A stretch of 64,000 nt of DNA from Stenotrophomonas rhizophila (GTDB lineage: Bacteria; Pseudomonadota; Gammaproteobacteria; Xanthomonadales; Xanthomonadaceae). Below are positions 8,959-17,494 of this stretch, in pieces. The stretch's first letter is position 1. The number at the start of each line of letters is the position of its first letter. A program made the position numbers and the translations under genes. Below the pieces are notes generated by a model. That model was not told where the DNA came from. It saw only the letters and a list, made by a program, of their open reading frames with translations, and made no database searches. The DNA lies in contig NZ_CP016294.1 of the NCBI RefSeq assembly GCF_001704155.1, positions 3,469,501 to 3,533,500 on the forward strand. Reading direction: 5' to 3'.

Positions 8959-9399
8959 GCCTTTCATCATCGCAAAATGCCCGGGGAACGAGCAGAAGAA
9001 CGTGTAGTCCCCGCCTTTGCGCAATGCTGCGGTAGGGAAGGTCACGCTGGTGCTCTGCCCGCCGCCGATCACCGCCGTATGTGCCAGCACACGCGGATCT
9101 TTCTTCGGCAGGTAGCTGTCGGCCAGCGTCATCCGCATGCCGGCCATCGCCACGGGCTGGTAGTCCGCCGCCTTGGTCAGCACCCAGTTGTGCCCCATCG
9201 CCGTGGCCGCCAGCTTGCCGGTGTGGCGCAGGGTCAGCTTCACCTGGCTGCAGTCGCCGGCCACCTTGATCTCCTTGCTGCTGAAGCTCATCTGGTCGGT
9301 GCTGTCGATGCTGACCGCACACACGCGTGCCTGTGCGACGGGCGCCAGCGCCAACCCTGCCAGGATCATGGGGACAAACAGGTTCACGGCGTTCTCCAT
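8941..9399 (-). CDS. azu: Azurin (type I copper protein)
   Basis: A periplasmic blue-copper electron carrier. The 152-aa precursor has a signal peptide (VNLFVPMILAGLALAPVAQA, cleavage after AQA). Mature features: the CAVSIDSTDQMSF start with disulfide Cys, the first copper His in AMGHNWVL, and the C-terminal copper loop CSFPGHFAMMKG supplying Cys, His and the axial Met. In-frame ATG codons downstream (for example MILAG) could also start the signal peptide. It stands alone, with no nitrite reductase gene nearby. Confidence 0.95.
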   Translation of the reverse strand: MENAVNLFVPMILAGLALAPVAQARVCAVSIDSTDQMSFSSKEIKVAGDCSQVKLTLRHTGKLAATAMGHNWVLTKAADYQPVAMAGMRMTLADSYLPKKDPRVLAHTAVIGGGQSTSVTFPTAALRKGGDYTFFCSFPGHFAMMKGRFVFG

Positions 9400-9512
9400 C
9401 CTTCAGTCACTGCAATTCTAGGCAGCTCCACCAAGGTCGTGGTGCGACGGGATGTCGCAGCGAACCCCGACAGTGCGGTAACGTCGGCTGTCGCTTCGCA
9501 CATGAGTGGAAC

Positions 9513-10127
9513 ATGCCGGTTGCCCTGGACTGCCTGCTGCTGGATTTTGATGGCGTGCTGGTCAACTACGCGCGGCACCTGCGTGTGCGCCACCTGGCCG
9601 AGTCCTGCGGATGCACGCCCGCACAGGTGCACGCGGCACTGTTCGACAGCGGACTGGAACAGCAGTTCGATCTGGGGCTGGACAGCACGCGCTACCTGCA
9701 GCAACTGGGCGATGCACTCGGCGTGACCATCAGCCTCGCCCAATGGCAGGACGCGCGCATCGCCGCCTCACCGCCGCAGACCGGCGTGGTCGAGCGCGTG
9801 CAGCGCATCGCGCAGGCGATGCCGATCGCCATCCTCACCAACAACGGCGCACTGATGGCGCAGACCATTCCACGCATCCTGCCTACGCTGGCGCCGATGC
9901 TGGAAGGGCGCATCCTGTGCAGTGGCGAACTGGGCGGGCGCAAACCCGACCCGGCGGTGTTCCTGAAAGCGGTGGAACGGCTCGACGCACGTCCCGCCCG
10001 CACCCTGTTCGTCGACGACCTGTTCGTCAATGTGCGCGGCGCGCGCCTGGCCGGGCTGCCAGCCGACACCGCGCGCGACAGCCGCAGTTTCGGCAAGCTC
10101 ATGCACCGTTTCGGCATCAATGCCTGA
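9513..10127 (+). CDS. HAD-family hydrolase
   Basis: A 204-aa HAD phosphatase-like protein. Motif I LLLDFDGVLVNY (nucleophile DxD), motif II ILTNNG, motif III Lys in GGRKPDPAVF and motif IV LFVDDLFVNV are all intact, with an alpha-helical cap between I and II (subfamily I). The substrate is unknown; the phosphoglycolate-phosphatase/haloacid dehalogenase clade is likely. I chose the ATG at 9513, as the upstream frame to 9327 is not conserved-looking. Confidence 0.85.
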   Translation: MPVALDCLLLDFDGVLVNYARHLRVRHLAESCGCTPAQVHAALFDSGLEQQFDLGLDSTRYLQQLGDALGVTISLAQWQDARIAASPPQTGVVERVQRIAQAMPIAILTNNGALMAQTIPRILPTLAPMLEGRILCSGELGGRKPDPAVFLKAVERLDARPARTLFVDDLFVNVRGARLAGLPADTARDSRSFGKLMHRFGINA

Positions 10128-10144
10128 TGCAGGGCAGCCGACGT

Positions 10145-10183
10145 GTAGAGCCGACTGTTAGTCGGCTGCTCTTAGTCGGCTAC
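10145..10183 (+). repeat. SMAG-type hairpin with an extra half-site
   Basis: GTAGAGCCGACTG, a short loop and AGTCGGCTGC, followed by a second TTAGTCGGCTAC half. It lies between the HAD gene and the end of argD. It may terminate either. Confidence 0.7.
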
Positions 10184-10203
10184 CATCAGTCAGCGGCCCC
10201 TCC

Positions 10204-11433
10204 TCAACGCGACGCGACGAACGACTGCACCGCAGCCCGCAGCCGCTTCAAACCTTCGGCAATCTCTTCATCGCTGATGTTCAACGCCGGCACGAACCGC
10301 AGCACATCCGGCCCGGCCTGAAGCGTCAGCAGCCCATGCTCGGCAGCATGATCCAGGATCGCCCCGGCCTGCCCGGCGAAATCCTTGTCCAGCACCGCGC
10401 CCAGCATCAGGCCGCGGCCGCGCACCTGGCTGAACACCTTGAACTCGTCATTGATGTTCCCCAGCCCATCGCGCAGCGCCTGCGACTGGCGGCTCACGTT
10501 GCGTGCGATCTCCGGCGACGACAATTTACGCAGCGCCACGCGCGCCACCGCCGCCGCCAGCGGGTTGCCGCCGAAGGTGGTGCCGTGCGCGCCGAACTGC
10601 ATGGTCTCGGCCACCTTGGGGCCGGCCAGCATCGCGCCGATCGGGAAGCCGCCACCCAGTGCCTTGGCCAGGGTCACGATGTCCGGCTTGATCTCGTCCT
10701 GCCAGTGCGCGAACAGCGTGCCGGTGCGGCCCATGCCGACCTGGATCTCATCGAGCACCATCAGCGCGTTATGCTGGTCGCACAGCTCGCGGATGCGCTT
10801 CATGAAGCCCGGCTTGGCCGGCATCACCCCGCCCTCGCCCTGGATCGGCTCCAGCATCACCGCAGCGACGTCGCCGGCGGCCATCGCCGTTTCCAGCTGC
10901 ACTTCATCGTTGAAGTCCACATAGCGGAAGCCCCCGGGCAGCGGCTCGTAGCCTTCCTGGTACTTCGGCTGCGCGGTGGCGGTCACCGCGGCCAGGGTGC
11001 GGCCATGGAAGCTGCCACGGAAGGTCACGATGACGCGCTGGTGGGCCGGACGGCCCTGCGAGGAGGCCCACTTGCGCACCAGCTTGATCGCCACTTCGTT
11101 GGCTTCGGCGCCGGAATTGCACAGGAACACGCGCTCGGCGAAGCGCGAGGCGGTGACCAGCTCCTCGGCCAGGCGCAGCGGCGGTTCGCTGTAGAACACG
11201 TTGCTGGTGTGCCACAGCTTGCCAGCCTGCTCGATCAGCGCCGCCTTCAGGTCCGGATCGTTGTGGCCCAGGCCGCACACGGCGATGCCGGCGGCCAGGT
11301 CGATGAACTCACGGCCCTGGTTGTCCCAGACGCGGGCGCCCTGGCCGCGTTCGAGCACCACCTGGCGCGGCTTGTACACCGGCAGGTAGTAATGCGACAG
11401 GGACAGGAGCGGATCGGGGGCAGCAGCGGTCAT
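10204..11433 (-). CDS. argD: Acetylornithine aminotransferase family protein
   Basis: A class III PLP aminotransferase of 409 aa. ArgD converts N-acetylglutamate semialdehyde to N-acetylornithine; paralogues act on succinylornithine. Motifs: YYLPVYKPRQVVLERGQGARVWD, DLAAGIAVCGLGHNDP, NSGAEANEVAIKLVRKWA, RGSFHGRTLA, EPIQGEGGV, DEIQVGMGRTG and the PLP-Lys loop TLAKALGGGFPIGAM. The ATG at 11433 is preferred because the longer frame to 11499 is Pro/Gly-rich upstream sequence. No other arg genes are adjacent. Confidence 0.88.
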   Translation of the reverse strand: MTAAAPDPLLSLSHYYLPVYKPRQVVLERGQGARVWDNQGREFIDLAAGIAVCGLGHNDPDLKAALIEQAGKLWHTSNVFYSEPPLRLAEELVTASRFAERVFLCNSGAEANEVAIKLVRKWASSQGRPAHQRVIVTFRGSFHGRTLAAVTATAQPKYQEGYEPLPGGFRYVDFNDEVQLETAMAAGDVAAVMLEPIQGEGGVMPAKPGFMKRIRELCDQHNALMVLDEIQVGMGRTGTLFAHWQDEIKPDIVTLAKALGGGFPIGAMLAGPKVAETMQFGAHGTTFGGNPLAAAVARVALRKLSSPEIARNVSRQSQALRDGLGNINDEFKVFSQVRGRGLMLGAVLDKDFAGQAGAILDHAAEHGLLTLQAGPDVLRFVPALNISDEEIAEGLKRLRAAVQSFVASR

Positions 11434-11498
11434 GGCGGTCAGGGGTCCGAGGGGTCCGGGAAGGGGGTCCATTCTCCCCCTCCACCGGCTGGGGCACA

Positions 11499-12380
11499 AT
11501 GCGGCCCATGCACCCCCTGCGCGCCCCCCAGCTGAACCCCGCCACCGACTCCGGCTGGCGCCGGACCTGGTTCGACATCATCTACCGCCACGACACCCGG
11601 CCGTCGCGCAATTTCGACCTGCTGCTGGTCTACGCCATCATCGCCAGCGTGCTGGTGGTGATGTTCGACAGCGTGCAGCGTTTCCATATCGAACATGCCA
11701 GCTGGCTGTACGTGGTCGAGTGGGGGTTCACGATCCTGTTCACCGCCGAATACCTGCTGCGGCTGGTGGTGGTGAAGCGGCCGCTGCGGTATGCCTTCAG
11801 CATCTGGGGCATCATCGACCTGGCCTCGATCCTGCCCACCTACCTGTCGCTGTTCATTCCCGGTGCGCAGAGCCTGCTGGTGGTGCGTGCGCTGCGCATC
11901 CTGCGCGTGTTCCGCATCCTCAAGCTGACCCGCTACATCGAAGAAAGCGGCGTGCTGATGGAATCGCTGTGGCGCAGCCGGCGCAAGATCCTGTTGTTCC
12001 TGTTCACAGTGATCACCATCACGATCATCGCCGGCACCCTGATGTACGTGATCGAGGGGCCGAACCATGGCTTCACCAGCATTCCCAGCGCGATGTACTG
12101 GGCAGTGGTGACGATGGCCACGGTGGGCTTTGGCGACATCGTGCCGCAGACGGTACTGGGCCGCTTCGTGACCTCGGTGCTGATCCTGATCGGCTACAGC
12201 ATCATCGCCGTGCCTACCGGCATCTACACCGCGGAGCTGGCCAATACCATGCGCGATGCCGAACGCGCGTCCAAGCGCGATGCGCGCGGGTGCCCGGCGT
12301 GCGGGCTGGAAGGGCATGAGCCGGATGCGAAGCATTGCCGCCAGTGTGGGGAGCGCCTGCCGGAGCCGATGAACACCTAG
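11499..12380 (+). CDS. Voltage-gated potassium channel family protein
   Basis: A 293-aa inner-membrane ion transporter. It has six membrane segments, with an S4-like basic helix VVRALRILRVFRILKLTRYI near 120-145, the pore loop and selectivity filter TMATVGFGD near 205-212, and the S6 segment SVLILIGYSIIAVPTGIY. The C-terminus carries a zinc-ribbon-like pair of knuckles, CPACG and CRQCG. The Kv-like filter GFGD is common in bacterial Kch-type channels. Divergent from argD with 65 nt between starts. Confidence 0.88.
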   Translation: MRPMHPLRAPQLNPATDSGWRRTWFDIIYRHDTRPSRNFDLLLVYAIIASVLVVMFDSVQRFHIEHASWLYVVEWGFTILFTAEYLLRLVVVKRPLRYAFSIWGIIDLASILPTYLSLFIPGAQSLLVVRALRILRVFRILKLTRYIEESGVLMESLWRSRRKILLFLFTVITITIIAGTLMYVIEGPNHGFTSIPSAMYWAVVTMATVGFGDIVPQTVLGRFVTSVLILIGYSIIAVPTGIYTAELANTMRDAERASKRDARGCPACGLEGHEPDAKHCRQCGERLPEPMNT

Positions 12381-12487
12381 GCGCACTCGCGTTGCGCGGC
12401 AAGGTATCGAGGATCGAATCGCGAAAGCAACCGCTGCTGGATGAACGTAGCCTCTAGCTTGTCCACCACCATACGAAGTCGTCGCGC

Positions 12488-12811
12488 ATGATCACTCCCA
12501 CTTCTTCACCTACCAGCACGACACGTGCAGAGCTCCGTTCGTCGGCGGCGGCCCCATCTGCCGATTCCAGCATCACTCCCGACACACTCAGCAACGTGTC
12601 TGTAACCTGCGCGCTACCGCACCACGCGGCATCAACGCAGGCGTCGTTGTCGTATTCAGCCCACTTGACTGAGCACGATCGTCAACGATTGCAGGATTGC
12701 CTGAAAACAATGGCAAACGTCACCAAGCTTGAAGCTAACATGTCCGCCGTTCGCGACTCCATCGCCGAGGTTATGACCAATCGCGACAAGAGTTTCACCG
12801 AGACGCTATAA
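12488..12811 (+). CDS. Hypothetical protein, Ser/Thr-rich N-terminus
   Basis: Not recognised. 107 aa; the first 50 residues are unusually rich in Ser, Thr, Ala and Pro, and the C-terminal half looks alpha-helical and charged (HLTEHDRQRLQDCLKTMANVTKLEANM). It has no signal peptide or membrane segment. Base composition here is visibly less GC-rich than in neighbours, and the third-codon G/C bias is weak, which suggests recent acquisition or a non-coding stretch. It converges on the dehydrogenase gene, with 10 nt between stops. Confidence 0.4.
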   Translation: MITPTSSPTSTTRAELRSSAAAPSADSSITPDTLSNVSVTCALPHHAASTQASLSYSAHLTEHDRQRLQDCLKTMANVTKLEANMSAVRDSIAEVMTNRDKSFTETL

Positions 12812-12821
12812 CCAGCGCCTC

Positions 12822-13664
12822 TCAGTCCAGGAACAGATCGGGCATCAGCGGGCGCGTCGGATCTACGGCATAGCCGGTCAAGTCCGTGATACCGGCTTCG
12901 GCCAGTACCTCGTCATCCAGCAGGAACTGGCCGCTGAAACCTGCCGCCTCGCGGGTCAGGACCGCGTGCGCGGCATCGGCCAGGATCTCCGGTGTGCGGC
13001 AGCCGCCCACGTCCACGCCGGGAATCATGTTGATTGCGTCGGTCGCGATCACCGTGCGCGGCCACAGCGCGTTGACGGCCACGCCCTGCGGGCCGAACTC
13101 TGCCGCCAGGCCCAGGGTCACGAAGCTCATGCCCATCTTGGCCAGCGTGTAGCCGGTATGCGGGGCCCACCACTTCGGGTCCAGGCTCGGCGGCGGCGCC
13201 AGGGTGAGGATGTGCGGGTTGGGCGCCTGCAGCAGGTGCGGCAGGCAGGCCTGCGCGCACAGGAAGCTGCCGCGCGAATTGACCTGCTGCATCAGGTCGA
13301 ACCGCTTCATCGGCGTATCCAGCGTGCCGCGCAGCCAGATCGCACTGGCGTTGTTGACCAGGATGTCGATGCCACCAAAGGTATCCACGGTGGCCGCCAC
13401 CGCTGCGCGCACCTGGTCTTCTTCGCGGATGTCGCATTTCAGTGCCAGGCCCTGCCCGCCCGCAGCGGTGACCGCTTCGGCGGCGCTATGAATGGTGCCC
13501 GGCAGTTTCGGGTTGGGCACGGCGGACTTCGCCGCAATCGCCACGTTGGCGCCATCGCGTGCGGCGCGCAGGGCAATCGCCAGGCCGATACCGCGCGAGG
13601 CGCCGGTGATGAATAGGGTTTTCCCTTGCAGACTGGCCACGTCGATCAACTCCTGCGAATTCAC
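12822..13664 (-). CDS. SDR-family oxidoreductase, HSDL2-like
   Basis: A 280-aa short-chain dehydrogenase. The Rossmann motif TGASRGIGLAIALRAA lies near residue 20, then NNAS. The active-site region is SLDPKWWAPHTGYTLAKMGMS with Tyr-x-x-x-Lys. The PPPSLDPKWW and VNALWPRTVIATDAINM segments are typical of HSDL2 (hydroxysteroid dehydrogenase-like 2) rather than of FabG. In the animal homologue this domain is peroxisomal and linked to fatty acid metabolism; the substrate here is unknown. Confidence 0.87.
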   Translation of the reverse strand: MNSQELIDVASLQGKTLFITGASRGIGLAIALRAARDGANVAIAAKSAVPNPKLPGTIHSAAEAVTAAGGQGLALKCDIREEDQVRAAVAATVDTFGGIDILVNNASAIWLRGTLDTPMKRFDLMQQVNSRGSFLCAQACLPHLLQAPNPHILTLAPPPSLDPKWWAPHTGYTLAKMGMSFVTLGLAAEFGPQGVAVNALWPRTVIATDAINMIPGVDVGGCRTPEILADAAHAVLTREAAGFSGQFLLDDEVLAEAGITDLTGYAVDPTRPLMPDLFLD

Positions 13665-13750
13665 GATCGGCCAAGTATGCCGCGCCCACGCGCAATTAAC
13701 CGCCCCTTGACGATAGTTACTGCCCCGGTTACTGCTGCGAGGTATTCACC

Positions 13751-14443
13751 ATGCGCCGTTCCCGCTGTCTGTTCATTGCCCTCGGCGTGGTCCTGGTCGC
13801 CACCGCCTGCCAACGCGAGCCCAGCGCCGCCGCGCCCGATGCAGCACCTGCTGGCACCGCCAACACCCCCACCGCTCAATCACCCGCCAACGGCACTCTG
13901 CGCTGGAGCAACGCGGTGGTCTGGAGTGGCGACCTCAATGTCTGCCGCCAGGGCGAGTCCGCAGCCACCCGCGAGTGCTTGATGAAGGCCATGCTGGCCG
14001 GTGGTGCGAGTGACGATGCCGTCACCGCCGCCGAGCAGCTGAGCAGCGCCGGCGAGCTGGCCCATGTGGTCGCCTGGCATGACCAGGACGGCGTCGGCGT
14101 AGCAACGGTGAACTACCCGTTCCGCGCCAATACCAACGAGGGCACCCGGCTGATCGATGCCAGCGGCAAGCGCATTGACGTGGACAACGTGCAGCTGGAC
14201 GACACGCTGCGCGCCGACCCGGCCGTACAGGCGCTGCTGGCCGCCGATCCGCAGGCGACACCGTTCGCCCCGGCACAGGCGGCGGGCACCGCCCCGCTGG
14301 ACGGCGGCGGCGTTCGCCTGCTGTACCGCACGCCACTGCGCGAGTGCCACGCCTGCCCCGACCTGGGAAGCGTGCAGATGGGCTATGACTTCGATGCCGA
14401 GCGTAATTTCATCGCGCAGCAGCTGGTGCCCGTGGCACCGTAA
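13751..14443 (+). CDS. Hypothetical lipoprotein
   Basis: A 230-aa exported protein not assigned to a family. The signal peptide ends in a lipobox VATAC (Cys about 20), followed by a Pro/Ala/Thr-rich linker to about residue 50. The rest is a globular domain with paired Cys residues (CRQGESAATREC near 58-68; CHACPD near 198-202), suggesting disulfides in the periplasm. It converges on the small membrane protein gene, with 13 nt between. Confidence 0.75.
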   Translation: MRRSRCLFIALGVVLVATACQREPSAAAPDAAPAGTANTPTAQSPANGTLRWSNAVVWSGDLNVCRQGESAATRECLMKAMLAGGASDDAVTAAEQLSSAGELAHVVAWHDQDGVGVATVNYPFRANTNEGTRLIDASGKRIDVDNVQLDDTLRADPAVQALLAADPQATPFAPAQAAGTAPLDGGGVRLLYRTPLRECHACPDLGSVQMGYDFDAERNFIAQQLVPVAP

Positions 14444-14456
14444 GCATGTCGGTGCA

Positions 14457-14672
14457 TCAGAGTCCGTAGAGGGAATCGAAGAATTCCCTCCACAGCCGTG
14501 CAACCCGTTGCCGTGCCCCGCGACCCAGCGCGGCAACAACGGTTGCGACCGCTGCGCATGCCAAGAGAACACCACACACCATCAGCCCCATCCAGCCGGG
14601 CATGGCGTAATACGCCCAGATGCCGAGCGCGAGCGCTGCCAGTGCGAGGGCTATGTGGACCGTCTTGTGCAT
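14457..14672 (-). CDS. Small two-helix membrane protein
   Basis: A 71-aa protein of unknown function. Two hydrophobic segments are visible (HIALALAALALGIWAYYAM and LMVCGVLLACAAVATVVAAL), followed by a basic amphipathic tail RGARQRVARLWREFFDSLYGL. It starts at the ATG at 14672; a longer frame from 14711 adds a charged stretch and is less likely. Confidence 0.6.
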   Translation of the reverse strand: MHKTVHIALALAALALGIWAYYAMPGWMGLMVCGVLLACAAVATVVAALGRGARQRVARLWREFFDSLYGL

Positions 14673-14733
14673 GGTTAATTTCCTTATCCCAGGATGCCTG
14701 CGCCGCTCCATGTCCGGTACCTGCCACGCCAGG

Positions 14734-15396
14734 TCACGGCTTCGGCCCCTGCCCTTCGTTGTCTTCCCAGTGCAGGATCTTCCGGGTCACGAACCGGTAC
14801 ACCGGCTTGCCGGTGCGGAACCACAGGTCGCGCACCCACGAGTGGCGCTTGAGCACGCGCTTTTCCACCGGAGTGAGTGACTCGCGGCAGTACATGCGCT
14901 TGTGCTTGAGCAGGTGGCGCAGGTCTTCGCGGGCCAGCAGGCGCATCCAGCGCGAGCGCGGGTTGCCGATCACGGCCAGCTGGAAGTCGATCAGCGCCGG
15001 GCTGCCGTCTTCGCGCACCAGCCAGTTCGCTTCCTTGGCCAGGTCGTTGTGGGCGATGCCGTGGCGGTGCACCCGCTGCAGCAACCGGCGCGCGGCGCGG
15101 AAGTAGGCCACGTCGCCAAGCGGCGGGCGCTGGTACATCGCGTCGCCGGCCATGAAGCTGCGGTCTAGCCAGCGGCCGTTCCAGGCCAGCAGCGCCGGGG
15201 TGTCCGGCATGCCATCCAGATGCGCCAGCGCGCGGGCTTCACGCCGGGCCAGCCACCAGGCCGGCAGCCGCAGCCACCACGGGGTGGCGAGCAGGTCGCG
15301 GCGGACGAAGCGCGTGCCGCCCTCCTCCATCAGCAGGATGCGGCCAAAACTGTCGGCCTTGAGGGCGTGTGCGGCAGGCGGGAGCGGGCGATTCAT
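14734..15396 (-). CDS. Lipopolysaccharide-kinase/RIO-like protein
   Basis: A 220-aa protein with a compact kinase-like fold. The catalytic loop HGIAHNDLAKEANWLV carries the HxD Asp and the Asn, and SPALIDFQLAV carries the metal-binding Asp. The N-lobe is short (GTRFVRRDLL). Such proteins are annotated as InaA/WaaP/RIO1-type kinases acting on lipid A-core sugars or proteins. The ATG at 15396 (MNRPLPPAAH) is chosen; the frame from 15465 would overlap the divergent DedA gene. Confidence 0.75.
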   Translation of the reverse strand: MNRPLPPAAHALKADSFGRILLMEEGGTRFVRRDLLATPWWLRLPAWWLARREARALAHLDGMPDTPALLAWNGRWLDRSFMAGDAMYQRPPLGDVAYFRAARRLLQRVHRHGIAHNDLAKEANWLVREDGSPALIDFQLAVIGNPRSRWMRLLAREDLRHLLKHKRMYCRESLTPVEKRVLKRHSWVRDLWFRTGKPVYRFVTRKILHWEDNEGQGPKP

Positions 15397-15452
15397 GCCG
15401 GCCATTCTAGCTGGCCGGGAGTCAGTCACTTTGGCCCCTCTATAATCCCCCG

Positions 15453-17441
15453 ATGGACTCGTCATGGATCGATGCCACGCTTGCGTGGATCTCAGCTCAC
15501 CCCGTGCTTGCCGGTGCGGTCATCTTCCTCATCGCCTTCTGCGATGCCGTCATCGTGCTTGGCGCCATCGTGCCTGCGCTGCCGCTGCTGTTCGCGGTGG
15601 GCGTGTTCATCGGCCTGGGCCAGATCTCCGGACCGTACGCCGTGGCGTGCGCGGCGCTGGGTGCGTTCGCCGGCGATGGCATCAGCTACTGGATCGGCCG
15701 GCGCTGGGGTGACCGGCTGCGCGGCTTCTGGCCGTTCAGCCGCTACCCGCAGCTGCTTGACCGTGGCGAGACGATGTTCCGCCGCAATGCCTTCAAGAGC
15801 ATCCTGGTGGCGCGCTATGTAGGCGCGATCCGTCCGTTCGTGCCGGCCATCGCCGGCATGATGAACATGCCGGCCATGCGCTACGTGCAGGCCAGCGGCA
15901 TCGCCAGCATTTCCTGGGCGGTGCTGTTCCTGGCCCCGGGCTGGGTGCTGGGCGAGGCTTATGACGCAGTTGCTGCGGTGGCCGGGCGGCTGGTGATGGT
16001 GCTGGCGCTGGTCGGCGTGGTGATGGGCGTGGTCTGGGCGATCGTGCTGTACGGCTACCGCTGGTCGGCCGCGCGCATGGACAGCTGGCTGGCCGGCCTG
16101 CTGCGCTGGTCGCAGCGCCACCCCACCCTGGGTCGCTACTCGGTGTCGGTGTTCGACCCGCAGCGCCGTGAATCGGTACCGCTGGCGATGCTGGCATTGA
16201 TGCTGCTGTTGCTGGGCTGGTGCTGGTTCGCCTTGCTGATGGCGGTGGTGGCCCACGGCGAGCCGCTCAGCCTGGACCTGGCCGTGCACCAGGCGATGCT
16301 GGCGCTGCGCAATCCGCTGGCCGACTACCCGATGGCGGCGCTGGCATCGCTGGGCGCCTGGCCGGTATTGCTGCCTGCCACGGCGGTCACGATGGGCTAT
16401 CTGATCTGGCGTCGGCGTTGGATGGCGGCCGCGCATTGGCTGGCCGCGCTGGCCTTCGGGCTGGCGCTGACCAAGCTGCTGGGCGCCACGGTGACCGTGG
16501 TGCGCCCGCCGGGGGCGAGCAGCGGCTTCGGGTTCCCGTCGGTGTCGGTGACCATGGCCACCATCACCTTTGGCTTCTTTGCGGTACTGATCGCGCGCGA
16601 GCTGCCCGGCCGCACCCGTGTGTGGCCGTACCTGCTGTCGGGCATCATCGTCAGCCTGATCGGCTTCTCGCGGCTGTACCTGGGCGCGCACTGGCTGAGC
16701 GACGTGGTCGGCGGGATGCTGTTCGGCATCTTCTGGCTGCTGGTGCTGGGCATCGCCTACCGCCGCCGCTTCAACCGCTCGTTCTGGGTCAAGCCGGTGT
16801 CGTGGCTGTTCTACGGCACTTTCGCGGTGGCCGCGCTGTGGTATGCCCCGCGCAACACCGAGGCGAAGCTGGAGCGCTTCGAGCCGGCCCAGCCGGCGCC
16901 GGCCAATGTGGCCGCGCAGGACTGGTGGGGCAGCCAGTGGCGCACCCAGCCTTCGCGCCGCAATGAATTCGATGATGACCAGCGCTGGCCGCTGGACGTG
17001 CAGGTGGCCGGGCCGCTGGCGCCGCTGCGCGAGCGCCTGGAAAGCCAGGGCTGGCGCGTGCAGCCGCAGGCCGGTTGGGAACAGGCGCTGCTGATGCTGG
17101 ACAAATCGGCCACCCCGGACGAAGTGCCGGTGCTGCCGGCCACGCTGGATACGCAGGTCGAATCGCTGCTGCTGCTGCGCCCGGGCAATGCGCCCAACGA
17201 GATCTTCGCGCTGCGCCTGTGGCCGGCCGCTACCCAGCTGCAGCCGGGCGACCAGCCGCTTTGGCTGGGCAGCGCGCAGACGCTGCACTACCAGCACTTC
17301 CACCTGATCGGGATGTGGCGGCCGATGCGCGGCATCGATCCGTCGCTGAAGGCGGTGCGCGAGGCGCTGGAAGGGTTGCCGCAGGAGGTCGGAACGCATC
17401 CTGAAACCGGCATGCCGGTGTTGCGGGTGCGGACGTATTGA
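15453..17441 (+). CDS. DedA/PAP2/LssY fusion membrane protein
   Basis: A 662-aa three-part inner-membrane protein. Residues 1-200 are a DedA (SNARE-associated, flippase-type) domain with FCDAVIVLGAIVP and ARYVGAIRPFVPAIAGMMNM. Residues about 250-450 are a PAP2 phosphatase-like bundle with motif 1 KLLGATVTVVRPPG and motif 3 SRLYLGAHWLSD. Residues about 500-655 resemble the LssY C-terminal domain. PAP2 motif 2, normally PSGH, reads PSVS here, removing a catalytic His. It probably handles undecaprenyl- or phospholipid-phosphate. The fusion architecture is known in gammaproteobacteria; the exact substrate is not. Confidence 0.85.
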   Translation: MDSSWIDATLAWISAHPVLAGAVIFLIAFCDAVIVLGAIVPALPLLFAVGVFIGLGQISGPYAVACAALGAFAGDGISYWIGRRWGDRLRGFWPFSRYPQLLDRGETMFRRNAFKSILVARYVGAIRPFVPAIAGMMNMPAMRYVQASGIASISWAVLFLAPGWVLGEAYDAVAAVAGRLVMVLALVGVVMGVVWAIVLYGYRWSAARMDSWLAGLLRWSQRHPTLGRYSVSVFDPQRRESVPLAMLALMLLLLGWCWFALLMAVVAHGEPLSLDLAVHQAMLALRNPLADYPMAALASLGAWPVLLPATAVTMGYLIWRRRWMAAAHWLAALAFGLALTKLLGATVTVVRPPGASSGFGFPSVSVTMATITFGFFAVLIARELPGRTRVWPYLLSGIIVSLIGFSRLYLGAHWLSDVVGGMLFGIFWLLVLGIAYRRRFNRSFWVKPVSWLFYGTFAVAALWYAPRNTEAKLERFEPAQPAPANVAAQDWWGSQWRTQPSRRNEFDDDQRWPLDVQVAGPLAPLRERLESQGWRVQPQAGWEQALLMLDKSATPDEVPVLPATLDTQVESLLLLRPGNAPNEIFALRLWPAATQLQPGDQPLWLGSAQTLHYQHFHLIGMWRPMRGIDPSLKAVREALEGLPQEVGTHPETGMPVLRVRTY

Positions 17442-17445
17442 GGGC

Positions 17446-17471
17446 GATCACGACCAACGGTCGTGATCTAC
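17446..17471 (-). repeat. SMAG-type hairpin
   Basis: Read on the minus strand it starts GTAGATCACGACC, has a GTT loop, and mirrors back as GGTCGTGATC. It lies between the convergent DedA-fusion and Lon-domain genes. Confidence 0.7.
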
Positions 17472-17494
17472 CGGCCGGGGTCACCCGGTTCGGG

